64,000 nucleotides of DNA. Source: an uncultured Acinetobacter sp. Its GTDB lineage: Bacteria; Pseudomonadota; Gammaproteobacteria; Pseudomonadales; Moraxellaceae. This document shows, piece by piece, positions 36,293 to 47,322 of this stretch; within the stretch, counting starts at the first letter, position 1; each line of letters opens with the position of its first letter. Below the pieces are notes generated by a model, which saw only the letters and a program-made list of their open reading frames with translations, was not told the DNA's origin and ran no database searches. Location of the stretch: positions 1 through 64,000 of the forward strand of contig CAJYTY010000012.1 in assembly GCA_913777945.1 (NCBI GenBank), read 5' to 3'. Position numbers and translations under genes: made by a program.

Positions 36293-37041
36293 GCTGAATC
36301 AATCCTGTTTAAACGAGTAGCACGTTTCTGGCGAGCATCTTCCTCGTCCAATGCACGTACCTGATGGATGACAAATTCGATATGACCACATACCGCATCA
36401 CGCGCAGCTTGCGCATCTTGGCGGTCGATGGCATCCATAACCTGAAAGTGCTGATCACTGAGTAAATCGGCGCTTACAGGATGGTTATAAACTTTTTTTC
36501 GGCCCAAAAAGACGTTGTATTGCAGTAGGTCAAAGAGGCTGCGCATCATCTGAATCAGCACCGCATTGTGCGATGCTTCTGCAATGGCCAGATGAAAATT
36601 GGCATCGGCCACTGCTGCCGCCGCAGAATCGCCACGCGCCTGATGCTGTGCAATTTCATCAAAATACTGATGAATTTTGGCACGATCTTGTTCGGTGGCT
36701 CGCTGTGCGGCGTACCATGCCGTACCGCCTTCCAAAATGAGCCGTGACTCCTGCACATCGAATCGATACTGCGGATCTTCTTCAAGCAGTAGACTAATTG
36801 GCTCGACAATGTGCTGTTGTGGCCATGTTTCGGGCAAATGTACGATATAGGTGCCATCTCCCCGACGGCTGGCCAGCACCCCCAAACTATTGAGCTGCTG
36901 GATGGCTTCGCGTAGCGAGGGTCGCGAAATTCCCAGACTGGTGGCCAGTACACGCTCGGCAGGCAAGCGGTCGCCTTGTTTCAGGTTACGTTGCTCAATG
37001 AGCGCCTGTAACTTTTGTACCACCTGATCAGAGACTCGCAT
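36289..37041 (-). CDS. lldR: GntR-family lactate-responsive repressor
   Basis: A 250-residue FadR-subfamily regulator. The winged HTH (about 5-70) reads [44 protein letters not shown], seen in parts, and the FCD effector domain follows (about 95-230; [40 protein letters not shown] with metal/ligand His). In the lactate operon it represses lldP-lldR-lldD-dld in the absence of lactate. Matching palindromes lie upstream of lldP. Confidence 0.95.
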   Translation of the reverse strand: MRVSDQVVQKLQALIEQRNLKQGDRLPAERVLATSLGISRPSLREAIQQLNSLGVLASRRGDGTYIVHLPETWPQQHIVEPISLLLEEDPQYRFDVQESRLILEGGTAWYAAQRATEQDRAKIHQYFDEIAQHQARGDSAAAAVADANFHLAIAEASHNAVLIQMMRSLFDLLQYNVFLGRKKVYNHPVSADLLSDQHFQVMDAIDRQDAQAARDAVCGHIEFVIHQVRALDEEDARQKRATRLNRIDSA

Positions 37042-37063
37042 ACTTTTTCCTTATATCGTGAGT

Positions 37064-38725
37064 TTATGGAATCATCCACGGCACAATATACGCCTGTACC
37101 GTCACAATGATGCCCACAAAGATGGTAAATATGATGCTATGTTTTACCGTAAAACGGAACAAATCCGATTCTTTGCCCACTAAACCCACCGCAGCACAGG
37201 CAATCGCAATTGACTGAGGTGAAATCATTTTACCTGTCACGCCGCCACTGGTGTTGGCTGCTACCAGCAATACCTCAGGAATACCGATCTGCTGGGCGGT
37301 GGTGGCTTGTAATGCCGAAAACAAGGCATTCGATGAGGTATCCGAACCCGTTAAAAACACCCCTAACCAACCTAAAAATGGCGAGAAAAAGGTAAACGCA
37401 TGGCCCGTATGCGATAAAGCAAGCGCCAAGGTGGCAGACAGTCCAGAATAGTTGGCAATAAATGCAAAAGCCAAGACCATCCCGATTGAATAGATCGGTA
37501 CTTTTAGCTCATTTAAGGTTTCGCCAAAGGTCACCACGGCCTGCTTTGCATTCATTTTTAAGAAAATGATAGTGATCACTGCGGCAATAAAAATGGCCGT
37601 TCCGGTGGCAGAAAACCAGTCGAACTTATAAATCGCATCGTAGGGAGTATGCTCTGGCACAATCGGTGGAACTTTTTCGACCCATCGATGTAAGCCGGGT
37701 ACTTCAATCTTGAAAATCCAGTGTTCCAATGCACCGCCTTTGGCAAACAATGCCTTAAATGGCTTGATGCTCCAGAGGGTGACCATGAGCGTCAGGATCA
37801 TAAATGGCGACCACGCCTTGGCAATCTGACCTACGCGGTAATGTTGTACAGATTGGGGGGCAGTTTGAGTGTCTTCGGTCTGTTCGAATCTAAAAATATG
37901 CTTGGGTTGCCAGAATTTAAATAACACCGTCAAACTGACTAAGGATGCAATCGCAGCCGTAATGTCCGGTAGTTCAGGCCCCAAAAAGTTTGAGGTCAGA
38001 TACTGCGCAATCGCAAATGCTCCACCGCCCACCAAGACCGCAGGCCATGTTTCTTTCACGCCACGCCAGCCATCCATAATGGCCATAATCCAAAACAGTA
38101 CAATGATCACCAGAAAAGGCAGCTGACGCCCCACCATCTGGCTGATTTCCATGGTATCGACCCCAGAAACCTGCCCTGCCACAATAATTGGAATTCCCAT
38201 CGCGCCAAAAGCCACTGGTGCGGTATTCACAATCAAACACAGGCCTGCGGCATAGAGCGGTTTAAACCCTAAACCCATCAGTAATGCCGCGGTAATGGCA
38301 ACAGGGGCACCAAAGCCTGCTGCACCTTCTAAAAAGGTACCAAAGGCAAATCCGACCAACAGCATCTGAAGGCGCTGATCTGCGGTAATTGATAAAATAC
38401 TGGAACGAATGATGTCGAACTGTCCGGTTTTGACCGAAACTTTATATAAAAATACCGCTCCCAGAATAATCCATGAGATCGGCCATAATCCGTAAAAAAA
38501 GCCATAAATCACTGCACCAAAAGCCATTGCTGCTGGCATTTGGTAAAAAAACAATGCAATTAAAAGCGCCAGCAGCACCGTAATGGTCCCCGCAACACTG
38601 CCTTTTAAACGCAATACGGCAAGTGCGATAAAAAAGAAAATAATCGGAATCAGCGCGACCAAACTGGATAGCCAGATATTATTTAGAGGGTCATAGGCTT
38701 GTTGCCAAACATGCAGCATTTTCAT
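37064..38725 (-). CDS. lldP: L-lactate permease
   Basis: A 553-residue inner-membrane lactate/proton symporter with about 13 transmembrane segments. Family signatures are [27 protein letters not shown] and the C-terminal [25 protein letters not shown] (read in parts), with [23 protein letters not shown] near the end. First gene of the operon, 22 bp before lldR. Length is normal. Confidence 0.97.
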   Translation of the reverse strand: MKMLHVWQQAYDPLNNIWLSSLVALIPIIFFFIALAVLRLKGSVAGTITVLLALLIALFFYQMPAAMAFGAVIYGFFYGLWPISWIILGAVFLYKVSVKTGQFDIIRSSILSITADQRLQMLLVGFAFGTFLEGAAGFGAPVAITAALLMGLGFKPLYAAGLCLIVNTAPVAFGAMGIPIIVAGQVSGVDTMEISQMVGRQLPFLVIIVLFWIMAIMDGWRGVKETWPAVLVGGGAFAIAQYLTSNFLGPELPDITAAIASLVSLTVLFKFWQPKHIFRFEQTEDTQTAPQSVQHYRVGQIAKAWSPFMILTLMVTLWSIKPFKALFAKGGALEHWIFKIEVPGLHRWVEKVPPIVPEHTPYDAIYKFDWFSATGTAIFIAAVITIIFLKMNAKQAVVTFGETLNELKVPIYSIGMVLAFAFIANYSGLSATLALALSHTGHAFTFFSPFLGWLGVFLTGSDTSSNALFSALQATTAQQIGIPEVLLVAANTSGGVTGKMISPQSIAIACAAVGLVGKESDLFRFTVKHSIIFTIFVGIIVTVQAYIVPWMIP

Positions 38726-38793
38726 CTCCTTGAAATGCCGAGAATCATTTTGTTTTCAGGAAAAATGCTCCTGCAAACCAGTCAATATATTTA

Positions 38794-38810
38794 AATTGGT
38801 CATACCAATT
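38794..38810. promoter_or_regulatory. LldR operator candidate, promoter-distal side near lldP
   Basis: A perfect palindrome AATTGGTCATACCAATT centred at 38802. The TGGT-N3-ACCA core is the type bound by FadR-subfamily GntR regulators. It lies between the promoter and lldP. Confidence 0.85.
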
Positions 38811-38852
38811 TAGCTTTAAGCAAAAATATGCTAGGGGATTTCTATTTTTTGC

Positions 38853-38881
38853 ATACTAAACCAGCTAAAATAGAATCTCAA
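38853..38881 (-). promoter_or_regulatory. Promoter of the lldPRD-dld operon
   Basis: On the minus strand TTGAGA (38876-38881) and TAGTAT (38853-38858) are separated by exactly 17 bp. The pair sits between the two identical operator palindromes, which supports the call. Confidence 0.7.
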
Positions 38882-38898
38882 TGCTTATTTTTAATTTA

Positions 38899-38915
38899 AA
38901 TTGGTCATACCAATA
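38899..38915. promoter_or_regulatory. LldR operator candidate, upstream of the -35 box
   Basis: AATTGGTCATACCAATA, centred at 38907, repeats the other palindrome except for the last base. The centre-to-centre distance is 105 bp, about ten helical turns, which would place both sites on the same face of the DNA. Confidence 0.85.
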
Positions 38916-39128
38916 TGAATTAAAGGACATCGCTTGTCTTTTTGGTCATCGCAAAACACTGATGTAGGCATGAGGCCAAGCATCCATCTACACGACAACT
39001 CCAGACGCAGATTGGTTGAAAATCCTAATCGATTGATTGGGTTCAATGTTATGATGAACACATGAATACTTTGCAAAGAGCCGTCGGTTTTCCCTTCTTT
39101 TATTTTGAATGGTTAAGGACAACACAAC

Positions 39129-40028
39129 ATGTTTGATCTTGATAGCCGATTACTGAATATTTTTTATCATGTTTATAAATCTAAGAGTGTTTCGACGGCA
39201 GCCGATGCGATTGGTGTGAGTCAACCGACCATCAGCAATGGCTTGATCAAAATTCGCCAGCATTTCGGCGACCCGTTGTTTTTACGTGTGGGCAATGAAA
39301 TGATTCCCACCGAATTGTCCAAGCAAATTTTTCCGCTGATTAGTGAAGTGATCAACAAAGTTGAAAGTATTAATAATTTCAGTGTGAATTTCGATCCTTC
39401 CAAGTCGGATTTGCTGTATACCTTGGCCATGACCGATGTGTCGCATCTGGTGTTGTTGCCACAAATTACTCAGTTTTTAAATAAAAATGCGCCGTTTATT
39501 CGGCTCAATGTCCGTCCGATTAGCTCAGAAACCAGCTATCAAATGGCAAACGGTGAAATCGATCTGGCCATTGGCTTTCTGCCTCAGCTCGAAGATGGTT
39601 TTTATCAACAGAAATTGTTTTCACAGCGTTATGTGGTGATTTCCCGTAAAAATCATCCACGCCTGCAAAGTGACCGCATCAGTATTGATGATTATATTCG
39701 TGAAATGCACATCGATATTGATGCTGGTGCTGGGCATTATCACATCGAAAATGAGCTGCAAAACAAAGGTTTAAGACGCAACGTACTCATTCGATTACCC
39801 AGTTATCTAGGCGTAGGGCTGGTGGTCCAGGAAACCGATGCGATTGCCACCGTACCGTATTATTTGAGTCAGGTCTTACTGGCACGCGGTAACCTGCAAA
39901 TTTACGATGCACCGCTTGAGTTTCCCACCTATAGCATCAAGCAGCATTGGCATATGTGTTGTCATCACAAGACCAGCCATCAATGGTTTCGTCAATCGTG
40001 CTATGAAATTTTCAAAACCATTGCTTAA
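39129..40028 (+). CDS. LysR-family transcriptional regulator
   Basis: A 299-residue LysR-type regulator. The N-terminal HTH is LNIFYHVYKSKSVSTAADAIGVSQPTISNGLIKIRQHFGDPLFLRVG (seen in parts, residues 8-56), and the substrate-binding domain spans about 90-295. The HTH and early effector region resemble the NahR/NodD/PcaQ-like group, in which DPLFLR follows the recognition helix. It is divergent from lldP and precedes pgm on the same strand, so a target is not obvious. Lactate control is already explained by LldR. Confidence 0.9.
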   Translation: MFDLDSRLLNIFYHVYKSKSVSTAADAIGVSQPTISNGLIKIRQHFGDPLFLRVGNEMIPTELSKQIFPLISEVINKVESINNFSVNFDPSKSDLLYTLAMTDVSHLVLLPQITQFLNKNAPFIRLNVRPISSETSYQMANGEIDLAIGFLPQLEDGFYQQKLFSQRYVVISRKNHPRLQSDRISIDDYIREMHIDIDAGAGHYHIENELQNKGLRRNVLIRLPSYLGVGLVVQETDAIATVPYYLSQVLLARGNLQIYDAPLEFPTYSIKQHWHMCCHHKTSHQWFRQSCYEIFKTIA

Positions 40029-40171
40029 ACATCAAATTGTGAATTCAAGCCGTTATATTTTGATGCAATTTACCGCGTCAGGCTTTTACCGATCTGGCTT
40101 AAACGATCATATTCTTTTCATGTGGCTTGGGTATAATGGGCGCACATAATTTTTTTAATATCTAATTCAAG

Positions 40172-41545
40172 ATGACAACACTCACCTGCTTTAAAGCCTA
40201 CGATATTCGAGGCAAACTCGGTACAGAACTAAACGAAGAAATTGCTTACAAAATTGGCCGTGCCTATGGTCAGATTTATCAACCTAAAACTGTCGTGGTC
40301 GGATGCGATGTCCGTTTAAGCAGTGAAGACCTCAAACAAGCCACTATTCGCGGTTTAAACGATGCCGGTGTCAATGTACTTGATTTGGGGATGACCGGTA
40401 CTGAAGAGGTCTACTTTGGCGCTTTTCATCTAGATGTTCAGGGTGGTATTGAAGTGACTGCAAGTCACAATCCGATGGACTACAACGGCATGAAGCTGGT
40501 GCGTGAAAATGCGCGCCCTATCAGTGCAGATACTGGTTTAAAAGAAATTCAGGCACTTGCTGAAACCAATGAATTTCATGATGTTGCGGTCAAAGGCACC
40601 ACACAAGCGTACAACATCTTGCCAGAATTTATTCAGCACTTACTGACTTATATTGATACCAGCAAAATCCGCCCACTTAAATTGGTGGTCAATGCTGGTA
40701 ACGGTGCGGCAGGCCATGTGATCGATGCACTTGAGCATGAATTTAAAAGCCTGAACGTGCCAGTTGAATTTATCAAGATTCATCATGAAGCTGATGGCAG
40801 CTTTCCAAATGGTATTCCGAACCCATTACTGGTTGAAAACCGTGACAGCACGCGCAATGCAGTGATTGAACATCAGGCCGACATGGGGATTGCATGGGAT
40901 GGCGATTTTGACCGCTGTTTCTTATTCGATGAAAAAGGCCAGTTTATCGAAGGCTACTATATTGTTGGCTTGCTTGCACAAGCCTTCTTGTTGAAACAAT
41001 CAGGGGAAAAAATTGTCCACGATCCACGTTTGGTCTGGAACACCCTTGATATTGTCGATGCTCATGACGGCGTCACGGTTCAATCTAAATCGGGGCATGC
41101 ATTTATTAAACAAGTGATGCGTGAACACAATGCTGTTTATGGCGGTGAGATGAGCGCGCATCATTACTTCCGTGATTTTGCTTACTGCGACAGCGGTATG
41201 ATTCCTTGGTTATTGGTATTAACCTTATTGTCTGAAACACAGCAATCGTTATCGACATTGGTTGAAAACATGATTGCCAAGTTTCCATGCAGTGGTGAAA
41301 TCAACTTTAAAGTGGCCGATACCCAAGCCACCATTCAAAAACTATTTGATCACTACAATGATCAAAATCCCGAGATTGACCGTACCGACGGTGTGAGCCT
41401 AGACTTCGGAACATGGCGTATGAATGTCCGCGCCTCGAATACTGAGCCGCTATTGCGCCTGAATATCGAAAGTCGTGGTCATGATCAGGCAGCTCAACCG
41501 ATTCAACAGTATGTCGATGAAGTTACTGCACTGATTCAGGCCTAA
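40172..41545 (+). CDS. pgm: Phosphoglucomutase/phosphomannomutase
   Basis: A 457-residue enzyme of the alpha-D-phosphohexomutase family, interconverting glucose-1-P and glucose-6-P or the mannose phosphates. The phosphoserine is in [19 protein letters not shown], the metal loop is [18 protein letters not shown], the sugar-binding loop is [13 protein letters not shown], and the phosphate-binding loop is [15 protein letters not shown]. It is the conserved end gene of Acinetobacter K loci and feeds glucose-1-P to GalU or mannose-1-P to ManC. It converges with the oligosaccharyltransferase gene on a shared terminator. Confidence 0.95.
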   Translation: MTTLTCFKAYDIRGKLGTELNEEIAYKIGRAYGQIYQPKTVVVGCDVRLSSEDLKQATIRGLNDAGVNVLDLGMTGTEEVYFGAFHLDVQGGIEVTASHNPMDYNGMKLVRENARPISADTGLKEIQALAETNEFHDVAVKGTTQAYNILPEFIQHLLTYIDTSKIRPLKLVVNAGNGAAGHVIDALEHEFKSLNVPVEFIKIHHEADGSFPNGIPNPLLVENRDSTRNAVIEHQADMGIAWDGDFDRCFLFDEKGQFIEGYYIVGLLAQAFLLKQSGEKIVHDPRLVWNTLDIVDAHDGVTVQSKSGHAFIKQVMREHNAVYGGEMSAHHYFRDFAYCDSGMIPWLLVLTLLSETQQSLSTLVENMIAKFPCSGEINFKVADTQATIQKLFDHYNDQNPEIDRTDGVSLDFGTWRMNVRASNTEPLLRLNIESRGHDQAAQPIQQYVDEVTALIQA

Positions 41546-41556
41546 GCCATATCCAC

Positions 41557-41588
41557 AAAAAAGGCGATTCCAAGAATCGCCTTTTTTA
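41557..41588. terminator. Bidirectional terminator between pgm and the oligosaccharyltransferase gene
   Basis: The stem GGCGATTC/GAATCGCC (41563-41570 and 41574-41581) with a 3 nt loop is flanked by six A on the left and six T on the right, so it works in both directions. Confidence 0.95.
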
Positions 41589-41599
41589 TTTCTCAAACA

Positions 41600-43258
41600 T
41601 TACTTTGCTTGCTTGAGCGCCGATGCATTGGCCTGCTCTAAATCATAGAGTGTGTAGTCTTTTTTATGCAAACGACTTAAATAGCCGACCTGCTCTCTGG
41701 CCTTATCGACCTGTCCATTTGCCAGCAATAATTGCGCGTACTTTTGCATATTATAAGGTGTGGCTTTGTTGTAGACCATTTTTTCAATTTGATTCAGCTG
41801 TTGCAAACTCAACTGAGCCACCGGACTTAATTTTAACCAGTCTAAACGCTGATCAAACTCGGTGAGAACCAAGATCTTGGCACTGCCCCAAATCTCAACA
41901 TTGGGCGGCTGCTTTTTGATAATTCTGACACTATTGAGTTTATATAGGCTGTAATCGCGCCAGATCAGTGCCAGCAGAATAAAACCTGCAAGCCAAACCA
42001 CACGGGTGATTCCACGCGGTAACGCGTACCATTTCTGATCGGATGTCTGCGCTTGAATTAAGCCCATCAAGAAACCAACAGGCAATAAAAAATAGGCGTA
42101 TTGCAGTGGATACTCCAACAAGGCATGAATCAACACGGCTGCCACCATTAAACTGGCCACAATCGACTCGATACGCTTGCTATGATAATTCAGCCAAATC
42201 ATCCATACTGTGAAATACACTAAAACGAGACCGCCGAGTACTACACCATTCCAGACCAGAATATCCAGTACCACATTGTGCGAGCTATTAAACCAAACGT
42301 GAATTTTGTTGAATGGCATACTCGACAGTTCAGCCAGGCTGGTCTGATTCCATCCATACCCTGTCCACGGCTGCTGCTGAATGGCGTGCAGCATCTGTTC
42401 CCAGATGCCGATGCGTTCATGCCCAGCGCTGGCGCGCTGTATGATGCTTGAGGTCTTGACTACGTCGGTCTGATTTAAACTCTGGATCCATCGGGTCAAT
42501 CGTGGAAACGCCAGCCCCACAGCAAAAAATCCAACACCCCACAGCATGATCCAGCCACGGTTGATACGGGTTGGATAGCGCCAAGATTTATACGCCCAGT
42601 AAACCAGAAAAAATAGTCCGAATACCCAAGCGGTACGTGACTGGCTTAAGGTAATAGCAAAAATGATTAAAGCTGCGACTGGCCAGAGATAACGCAGTTT
42701 CATGGCCTGCGTTTCTGCCAAATACAAACATGCCAAAAGCCCCATAATCAGAAAAGTCGACATATTATTGGGCTGGGCAAAATTTGCATAAGGTCGATGG
42801 CTATAAAGCGTCATCACGCCCGGCACATGTGCTTCTAAGTTCAGCCATTGCACACACGCAATCAGACTGGTGGTCAATGCAACGGCATAGAGTACATAAC
42901 AGCATTGGCGTAAGGTCTGCTGCTGATCTGTATGGGTTAAGCTGAGGTTATACCCTAACAGCACTGCGTACCAAAAACCCAATAAATATGCGGTGGAGAG
43001 AAGTGCAGCGCTTAGATCGATGACTAAGCCAAAACCCCATTGTAACAATGGAATAAAGACAATCGGCAAGCCCAGCAACTGAATGCGTGGCAAGCGGAGC
43101 GGTTGTTTTAAAAAGACAGTGAGTAAGGTGAGCAAGGCAGCGAAACTGAGCATTTCACTGGCAAAAGTCAACCATGGATAGCTATGATCGGGCGAAAGCC
43201 AAGCAAGACTGATCAGAACGGCGGTCAGAAGAAACAGAACAAAGCGCATAATCGCCAC
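41600..43258 (-). CDS. pglL: O-oligosaccharyltransferase / Wzy_C-family protein (PglL-like)
   Basis: A 552-residue membrane protein with about 11 to 12 transmembrane segments and a C-terminal soluble part of some 100 residues. The Wzy_C/WaaL/PglL signature is in the periplasmic loop and following helix: GYGWNQTS and SSHNVVLDILVWNGVVLG, with the conserved His. The long C-terminal region after the last helix is typical of PglL O-oligosaccharyltransferases, which transfer lipid-linked glycan to serine in secreted proteins. In Acinetobacter such a gene is known near the glycan cluster. It could instead be the capsule polymerase, since no other Wzy is visible in this window. It is the last gene of the galE-pgi-ugd side and is separated from galE by 89 bp. 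Confidence 0.82.
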   Translation of the reverse strand: MAIMRFVLFLLTAVLISLAWLSPDHSYPWLTFASEMLSFAALLTLLTVFLKQPLRLPRIQLLGLPIVFIPLLQWGFGLVIDLSAALLSTAYLLGFWYAVLLGYNLSLTHTDQQQTLRQCCYVLYAVALTTSLIACVQWLNLEAHVPGVMTLYSHRPYANFAQPNNMSTFLIMGLLACLYLAETQAMKLRYLWPVAALIIFAITLSQSRTAWVFGLFFLVYWAYKSWRYPTRINRGWIMLWGVGFFAVGLAFPRLTRWIQSLNQTDVVKTSSIIQRASAGHERIGIWEQMLHAIQQQPWTGYGWNQTSLAELSSMPFNKIHVWFNSSHNVVLDILVWNGVVLGGLVLVYFTVWMIWLNYHSKRIESIVASLMVAAVLIHALLEYPLQYAYFLLPVGFLMGLIQAQTSDQKWYALPRGITRVVWLAGFILLALIWRDYSLYKLNSVRIIKKQPPNVEIWGSAKILVLTEFDQRLDWLKLSPVAQLSLQQLNQIEKMVYNKATPYNMQKYAQLLLANGQVDKAREQVGYLSRLHKKDYTLYDLEQANASALKQAK

Positions 43259-43347
43259 TACAAATTCGGATTGAGGCTATTATACACACGCCATGAATGA
43301 CCACCATCCTTCGGGGTCATTCAAAAAGCTGAATTAAAAACGAAGAT

Positions 43348-44361
43348 TTAATAACCTTGAGGATTCTGTTTTTGCCAGTTCCAGCTGTCTTTAAGCATAT
43401 CTTCAAGTGTGTATTTGGGTGCCCAGCCCAGTTCATTCATTGCACGCTGGTTATCGGCAAACGATGTCGCCACATCACCTTCACGACGCGGTGCAAATTC
43501 AAATGCAATGGGCACGCCATTGACCTGTTCAAAGGTATTTTTCACCTCAAGCACCGAAGAGCCTTGCCCCGTTCCAATATTCCACGCGCGGCAACCTTGA
43601 GCATTCAAACGGTTATTGAGTGCACATAAATGCGCATTGGCCAGATCGACCACATGAATATAATCACGTACGCCCGTACCATCGGCCGTGTCATAATCCT
43701 GTCCAAAAATCGACAGTTTTTCACGTCGACCAACCGCCACTTGCGTGACATAAGGCATTAAATTGTTTGGAATCCCCTGCGGATCTTCACCAATACGGCC
43801 ACTTGAGTGTGCCCCCACCGGATTAAAATACCGCAACAGAGCAATCGACCAGCGAGCATCCGCCAATGCCAGCTTTTGTAGCATTTGCTCAACAATCAAT
43901 TTGGTATAGCCATAATTATTCGATGGCATGCCTGTTGGCATATCTTCGTTTAACGGCGAGCTATTGGCTTCATCATATACCGTTGCAGACGAGCTAAAGA
44001 CCAGTTTAAATACACCTGCACGCGCCATAGCATTGACCAGGTGAATACTTCCAGCAATATTATTGTCAAAATAAGTCAGCGGAATTTGCTGGCTTTCACC
44101 GACGGCTTTGAGTCCGGCAAAATGAATCACGGCGTCGATTTGAAACTGTTTAAACACCTGATCCAGCATTTGACTGTCTCGAATATCTCCTTCAACAAAC
44201 TCCAGCGATTTTCCTGCGAGCGCTTCTACACGAACCAACGCTTCGCGTGAGCTGTTAGACAGATTATCCAATACCACAACATCGTGATGCGCCTGAAGCA
44301 GCTCCACACAGGTATGCGAGCCAATATAGCCCGCACCACCCGTTACCAAAATTTTAGCCAT
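43348..44361 (-). CDS. galE: UDP-glucose 4-epimerase (gne1 of K loci)
   Basis: A 337-residue short-chain dehydrogenase-type epimerase. NAD motif [17 protein letters not shown], catalytic Ser/Tyr/Lys in FSSSATVY and [11 protein letters not shown], and the [17 protein letters not shown] sugar-binding segment. It interconverts UDP-Glc/UDP-Gal and, as Gne1 in Acinetobacter loci, perhaps UDP-GlcNAc/UDP-GalNAc. Its start overlaps the pgi end by 8 bp. Confidence 0.95.
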   Translation of the reverse strand: MAKILVTGGAGYIGSHTCVELLQAHHDVVVLDNLSNSSREALVRVEALAGKSLEFVEGDIRDSQMLDQVFKQFQIDAVIHFAGLKAVGESQQIPLTYFDNNIAGSIHLVNAMARAGVFKLVFSSSATVYDEANSSPLNEDMPTGMPSNNYGYTKLIVEQMLQKLALADARWSIALLRYFNPVGAHSSGRIGEDPQGIPNNLMPYVTQVAVGRREKLSIFGQDYDTADGTGVRDYIHVVDLANAHLCALNNRLNAQGCRAWNIGTGQGSSVLEVKNTFEQVNGVPIAFEFAPRREGDVATSFADNQRAMNELGWAPKYTLEDMLKDSWNWQKQNPQGY

Positions 44362-46027
44362 CTGTTTTTTCCAATAAAAACTCGATCAACCCTTGTGTTG
44401 ATGCATCCAAATGTGTGACTTCCGCCGTTTGCCCATTTAAAATCGGCAACAGTTCATTGGCAATTTCTTTGCCTTTTTCGACGCCCCATTGGTCAAATGG
44501 ATTGATGTCCCAAATGACCGATTGTACAAATACTTTGTGTTCATACAACGCAATCAATTTACCCATGGTTCGAGGTGACAGCTCTTTTAACAGCATGGTG
44601 GTACTTGGCTGATTACCTTCATACTGTTTATAGGCAGGAAGCTGTTCGAGTTCTTCAGGATTGAGCACCTGATTACCAAATGCCAGTAAGCGCGATTGTG
44701 CCAGACAGTTCGATAGCGCCAGTAAGTGCTGATCAATCAGCGTATCGGCAGTTTTGGCATAGGTAAAGTGGTTGGCATTATAACGTTTGATCGGCGCAAT
44801 AAAGTCACAGCTCACCGAATGCGTGCCCTGATGCAGCAACTGATAGAAGGCATGTTGTGCATTCGGTCCAACTTCACCCCATACAATTGGACAAGTGTTA
44901 TGTTCTACTTTATGGCCATTACGCTGAGTGGATTTACCGTTCGATTCCATTTCCAGCTGTTGTAGGTACGAAGTAAAGTATTTCAGACGACCATCATAGG
45001 GTAAAACAGCATGGGTATTTAGTTTGAGATAATTGGTATTCCATACCCCAATTAATCCCATCAAAACCGGAAGATTTTGAGAAAATTCGGTGGTCTGAAA
45101 ATGCTGATCAATATTGTGTGCACCGTCGAGGAACGCCTTAAAACCCTCAACGCCAATAGTCAGCGCAATCGGTAGACCAATACATGACCATAATGAATAA
45201 CGTCCTCCAACCCAATCCCACAGTAGGAGTTGCTTGTCTGGATGAATACCCCATTCGGTCATTTTTTCAGATTTGGTCGATACCCCGATAAAGTGGCTAT
45301 TGAGTACCGCTTTTTCACGCCCGAGTGCTTTTTCCAGCCATTTACGCGCCGTATGTGCATTGGAGAGTGTATCAATGGTTCCAAACGATTTGGATGAAAC
45401 AATAAATAAGGTGGTTTCAGGACGTAGCTGGTGCAGCATATCGGAGAGCTGACTACCATCCATAGTGGAAACAAAACGAATATTGAGTGGTTTTGCAGTT
45501 TTGACTTTAAAGTCGGAAAGCGCATGACTGACCATTAAAGGGCCAAGATCTGAACCACCAACCCCAATATTCACGACATCCTGAATGACTTCACCCGTTG
45601 CACCGCGGTACTGTCCTGCATGGATTTTATTGACCAGATCATACATCCGGTCAAGCTGCTCACCCACTTGTGCAGCAAGCTCCGGGTAAGTTTTATCATT
45701 TTCAGGTAAACGTAATGCCCAATGCATCGCTTCACGCTGCTCGGTATAATTGATTTTATTTTTTGAAAATAAGGTATCAATCCATCGCTTGAGCTGCTTT
45801 TCTTCAGCAAGCTCGACCAATGCATCGAGAATCGACGCATTAATCCGTTGTTTACTAAAATCGAAGACCAGATCGTCACAGCCTACACAATACTTGGTAA
45901 AACGATCCTGTTCCATTTCAAACAATTCATTTAAATGAACTGCTTCGTGCTGATCCATCAGCTGGGCAAGTTTTTGTTGAGGTGTTAACACTGTTTTCCT
46001 CGGAAAGTGCTCGATGTTCTTTTTCAT
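44354..46027 (-). CDS. pgi: Glucose-6-phosphate isomerase
   Basis: A 557-residue phosphoglucose isomerase. Signatures are [64 protein letters not shown], and the C-terminal [13 protein letters not shown]. It supplies fructose-6-P/glucose-6-P to the nucleotide sugar pathways of the locus and is a regular member of Acinetobacter K loci (gpi). Overlaps ugd by 4 bp and galE by 8 bp, so this block is tightly coupled. Confidence 0.97.
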   Translation of the reverse strand: MKKNIEHFPRKTVLTPQQKLAQLMDQHEAVHLNELFEMEQDRFTKYCVGCDDLVFDFSKQRINASILDALVELAEEKQLKRWIDTLFSKNKINYTEQREAMHWALRLPENDKTYPELAAQVGEQLDRMYDLVNKIHAGQYRGATGEVIQDVVNIGVGGSDLGPLMVSHALSDFKVKTAKPLNIRFVSTMDGSQLSDMLHQLRPETTLFIVSSKSFGTIDTLSNAHTARKWLEKALGREKAVLNSHFIGVSTKSEKMTEWGIHPDKQLLLWDWVGGRYSLWSCIGLPIALTIGVEGFKAFLDGAHNIDQHFQTTEFSQNLPVLMGLIGVWNTNYLKLNTHAVLPYDGRLKYFTSYLQQLEMESNGKSTQRNGHKVEHNTCPIVWGEVGPNAQHAFYQLLHQGTHSVSCDFIAPIKRYNANHFTYAKTADTLIDQHLLALSNCLAQSRLLAFGNQVLNPEELEQLPAYKQYEGNQPSTTMLLKELSPRTMGKLIALYEHKVFVQSVIWDINPFDQWGVEKGKEIANELLPILNGQTAEVTHLDASTQGLIEFLLEKTDG

Positions 46028-47301
46028 AATCGACCTATACCCTCATAGGCAAACCCTTGTTGTTTTGTGTAGACCGGATCGTAGACATTACGTCCGTCTA
46101 AAATAAACGGGTGAGCCATCAATTGTTGAAGTTTTTTATAATTTAAACTGAGATACTGTTTCCAGACCGTCAACACGCAAAGCGCATGTGCACCACGGGC
46201 TGCTTCATATTGATCTTCACACAAAATTAAATCGTCACGTTTTCCATATAGGCTTTGAATCACTTCAAGTGCCTGAGGATCATGCAATTTTACAGTTGCA
46301 CCTTGCGCCCACAAAGCCAATAACATGCTATGAATAGGAGAATTATGAATATTAGAGGTATTCTCTTTAAACGCGGCACCCCAAATGGTAATTACTTTAC
46401 CTTTTAGATCACAGTGATAATAATTCCAGAGTTTACGAAACAACACTTCTTTTTGTTGCTCATTGATCTCCCAAACCTGTTCCAGCAAACGACTTCTCGC
46501 TCCACTGCCCGAAACCACGTTTGATAGCGTCAAAATATCATGCGAAAAATTCTCGCCGCCAAAACCAACACCAGCAGATAAATAGGCCGATCCAATGCGG
46601 GTATCTGCGCCCATGCCCTCTTTTACATTCGCAATATCAATGCCAAGCTTCTCAGCGACCATGGCTAGATCATTCATGTAACTGATACGAGTAGCCAACA
46701 TGCCAGAAATACTCAGTTTGGTAAATTCGGCATCTAAAATCGGCATAAACAAATATTGGTGATTAAAGCGAAAAAAAGGTCGTAGCATTTCATGCATGAT
46801 CGTTTTGCTGTAATCGGACTCTACCCCGACAATCACATGCTTAACGCTCAATACGCTATTGATCGCATTACCTTCCTGAATCATGTCGGGGAAATACACC
46901 CAATGATCTTTAGGAAGGTTTTGCTTGAGTTTTTCGGTACCATGTAAGCCAAAGGTTGAACCATTGACCATCAAACGCGGATGAATAATCGGGCGCGCAT
47001 TAAGGCGCTGAGTCACCTCAAGGCCTTTTTCAAGCTCTGTTGGACTAAAGCAAAACAGGTAGGCCTCGATATCAAGCGGAATAGATGAAAATGAACAATC
47101 TTTTAAAAAACCGACTTGTCGTTGCTTGAGCAGCAGACGATTGACATCCTGCTCTTGGTAGGTCTGACAGACGAGTTGTTCTTCATGGCCCGTAAAATCA
47201 TGATCGGTACACCAAAGGACTTCATTTCCGCGCTCTGCAAGTAATGCAGCCATAACGCCAGCATGAAGTGTGGTCCCAAAAATTGCTATTTTCATTCTCA
47301 T
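46024..47301 (-). CDS. ugd: UDP-glucose 6-dehydrogenase homologue lacking the catalytic cysteine
   Basis: A 425-residue protein in the usual place of ugd, with the three-domain layout of UDP-glucose/UDP-ManNAc dehydrogenases. The central domain has [31 protein letters not shown] (seen in parts), and the C-terminal UDP-binding domain has [22 protein letters not shown]. Two key motifs are changed. The catalytic GGSCFPKD of the family reads GGENFSHD, with Asn251 where Cys should be and His for Lys. The N-terminal NAD motif GTGYVG reads GTTLHAG. By family chemistry, oxidation to the carboxylate needs the Cys, so this protein may be inactive in that step or have another role. I cannot tell from one sequence whether the change is shared by Acinetobacter homologues. 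Confidence 0.75.
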   Translation of the reverse strand: MRMKIAIFGTTLHAGVMAALLAERGNEVLWCTDHDFTGHEEQLVCQTYQEQDVNRLLLKQRQVGFLKDCSFSSIPLDIEAYLFCFSPTELEKGLEVTQRLNARPIIHPRLMVNGSTFGLHGTEKLKQNLPKDHWVYFPDMIQEGNAINSVLSVKHVIVGVESDYSKTIMHEMLRPFFRFNHQYLFMPILDAEFTKLSISGMLATRISYMNDLAMVAEKLGIDIANVKEGMGADTRIGSAYLSAGVGFGGENFSHDILTLSNVVSGSGARSRLLEQVWEINEQQKEVLFRKLWNYYHCDLKGKVITIWGAAFKENTSNIHNSPIHSMLLALWAQGATVKLHDPQALEVIQSLYGKRDDLILCEDQYEAARGAHALCVLTVWKQYLSLNYKKLQQLMAHPFILDGRNVYDPVYTKQQGFAYEGIGRL

Positions 47302-47322
47302 CTACGCCGAAATTTCAAAATG

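Larger units (their letters stand above)
38726..39128. other. Intergenic region between lldP and the LysR gene
   Basis: This 403 bp region is a divergent control region. Its lldP half contains the two palindromes and promoter listed separately. The right half (38920-39128) leads to the LysR gene and has no further feature I can support apart from a TTAAGGA ribosome site near 39112. Confidence 0.6.

Noticed and set aside
43295..43322. Inverted repeat GAATGACC/GGTCATTC after galE as a terminator
   Set aside because: It has a loop of 12 nt and no T run on the minus strand, so support is too weak for a feature.
45259..45879. Overlapping minus-strand frames of 88 and 102 codons inside pgi
   Set aside because: They are out-of-frame shadows of a full-length, well conserved pgi.
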